Positions 15,060 to 15,776 of a DNA stretch of 15,776 bases are shown piece by piece (the stretch's first letter is position 1; each line of letters opens with the position of its first letter). The notes under the pieces were generated by a model. That model was not told the DNA's origin, did no database searches, and was given only the letters and a program-made list of their open reading frames with translations. Position numbers and translations under genes: made by a program. Source of the stretch: Bacillota bacterium (lineage in GTDB: Bacteria; Bacillota; Clostridia; Lachnospirales; Lachnospiraceae); NCBI GenBank assembly GCA_023425485.1, contig JAFACO010000457.1, positions 1-15,776 on the forward strand, written 5' to 3'.

Positions 15060-15440
15060 GGATGAATATTCTTAGTATTTTTTTAATGTTAGCCATGGAA
15101 ATTTATGGTGTAGCATATCTTTTAAAAAAATAAGCTATAATTGTAGATAATACAACTACCCACTATTATAGCTTAAGCAAATTAAATTTCAATAATTTCG
15201 AGAAGAATTTCCTATTAAACTTCTTTTAGTAAAGGTCACTTTTTCGTTCTGTCTCATCAAGATGTAGCGAACCAAATAAGAGCTGACTATCTAAACTTAA
15301 TTTCTTATCCACAAAAAGAACAATGTCTAATTTGTTTTTTCGCACTTAATAAGGTTTCAGTTCGTATCGGCCGATCAAATTACGCGCATCGAAAATAGAC
15401 CCGCTGAATTATCACATTTGATATAATGGATAAACCCATT
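15060..15440 (-). other. Non-coding stretch between kinase and Ig-like gene
   Basis: This 381 bp region has no ORF that I would call. It holds the terminator at 15124-15175 and a 10-bp palindrome ATCGGCCGAT at 15366-15375. I looked for a cyclic-di-GMP riboswitch, common before clostridial surface-protein genes, and found only an isolated GGGTCTA, not the full motif. I see no clear -35/-10 pair for the Ig-like gene. Confidence 0.5.
15124..15175 (-). terminator. Rho-independent terminator upstream of the Ig-like gene
   Basis: On the minus strand an 11-bp perfect stem (15175-15165 with 15141-15131) is followed directly by seven U residues (15130-15124). The 23-base loop contains a nested TTGTA/TACAA stem at 15141-15155. 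It lies about 265 bases after the kinase stop codon, so it probably ends the upstream operon. Its position before the Ig-like gene also allows a role as an attenuator. Confidence 0.7.
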
Positions 15441-15776
15441 CTACATCTTCGGTAATACCACACAGAATCTGCTGCCCTCATTCAAGTTACTTTCTACTGT
15501 TATTTTACCTCCATGAGCTTCCACGATGGATTTTACAATTGTAAGTCCTATTCCTGTCCCACCTGTTAATCGATTACGAGATTTATCCGCTCTATAAAAG
15601 CGCTCAAAAATATATGGCAGTTCCTCTTTTGCTATACCAATTCCATTATCCTGCATATAAAAACCAGCGGTATCCTTTGTCTCAAACAATTCTATGGCGA
15701 TTGAACTACCTTCACTGGAATATTTAATAGCATTCGTAAATAGGTTGACGATTACCTGCTTCATGCGGTCCTGATC
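15441..15776 (-). CDS. Sensor histidine kinase, C-terminal ATPase domain (partial)
   Basis: Only the last 111 codons are in the window; the gene continues past the right edge. The visible part is most of a HATPase_c domain: the N box in RMKQVIVNLFTNAIKYS, the G1 box DNGIGIAKEEL, the F box IFERFYRADKSR and the G2 box GGTGIGLTIVKSIVEAHGG, ending EGSRFCVVLPKM. These motifs place it among the common HPK1-type kinases (PhoR/WalK/ResE-like). Such kinases autophosphorylate a histidine and pass the phosphate to a partner regulator. The partner, sensor domain and signal lie outside the window. Nothing visible shows that it controls the neighbouring Ig-like gene. Confidence 0.93.
   Translation of the reverse strand, partial: DQDRMKQVIVNLFTNAIKYSSEGSSIAIELFETKDTAGFYMQDNGIGIAKEELPYIFERFYRADKSRNRLTGGTGIGLTIVKSIVEAHGGKITVESNLNEGSRFCVVLPKM

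Noticed and set aside
15060..15440. Cyclic-di-GMP riboswitch before the Ig-like gene
   Set aside because: Only GGGTCTA is present on the minus strand. The rest of the GEMM core and its paired stems are missing.
1..15776. CRISPR arrays, tRNA or rRNA genes, transposases, phage genes
   Set aside because: No regularly spaced identical repeats, cloverleaf-like sequences or mobile-element proteins were recognised on either strand. The only mobile-like candidate is the small palindromic element at 4057-4256.

Overview
The window reads as a low-GC, endospore-forming member of the Clostridia, most likely Lachnospiraceae-like. The reasons are AT-rich intergenic DNA, strong AGGAGG-type ribosome binding sites, a spoIVB-spo0A sporulation pair, and a gap-pgk-tpiA-gpmI glycolytic run. 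I did not identify the species. Every supported gene is on the minus strand, so the window is transcribed from high to low coordinates.

In transcription order: (1) the C-terminal end of a sensor histidine kinase enters from the right edge (15441-15776). (2) A 380 bp non-coding stretch follows, holding a Rho-independent terminator. (3) Next is a large secreted protein of 1268 residues built from bacterial Ig-like (Big_2) modules (11202-15008). (4) A DUF523/TudS-like Fe-S protein follows, with its own promoter (10516-11025). (5) recN has a sigma-A promoter overlapped by a LexA-type SOS box and ends at a Rho-independent terminator. (6) spoIVB and spo0A, the sporulation checkpoint protease and the master regulator, are separated by 536 bp. 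That gap contains a near-consensus sigma-A promoter and an inverted pair of 0A-box-like sites. (7) gap, pgk, tpiA and gpmI encode consecutive lower-glycolysis steps and are separated by unusually structured spacers. (8) At the left edge a strong promoter and a Shine-Dalgarno sequence drive a gene that lies outside the window.

The genes are conventional. The more interesting material is non-coding. gap is followed by a textbook terminator that abuts a perfect 21-bp palindrome. Its core, TTTCCTATGTTA, recurs just before pgk, giving the spacer the look of a small palindromic (MITE- or REP-like) element. Two 13-bp hairpins, after spo0A and after pgk, carry related loop sequences. The DUF523 promoter lies in a three-copy 16-bp direct-repeat array. 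The Ig-like protein has one cysteine at the same place in most of its tandem C-terminal modules. I see no CRISPR array, tRNA, rRNA, transposase or phage gene, and no clearly novel multi-gene system. All regulatory calls come from reading motifs by eye.
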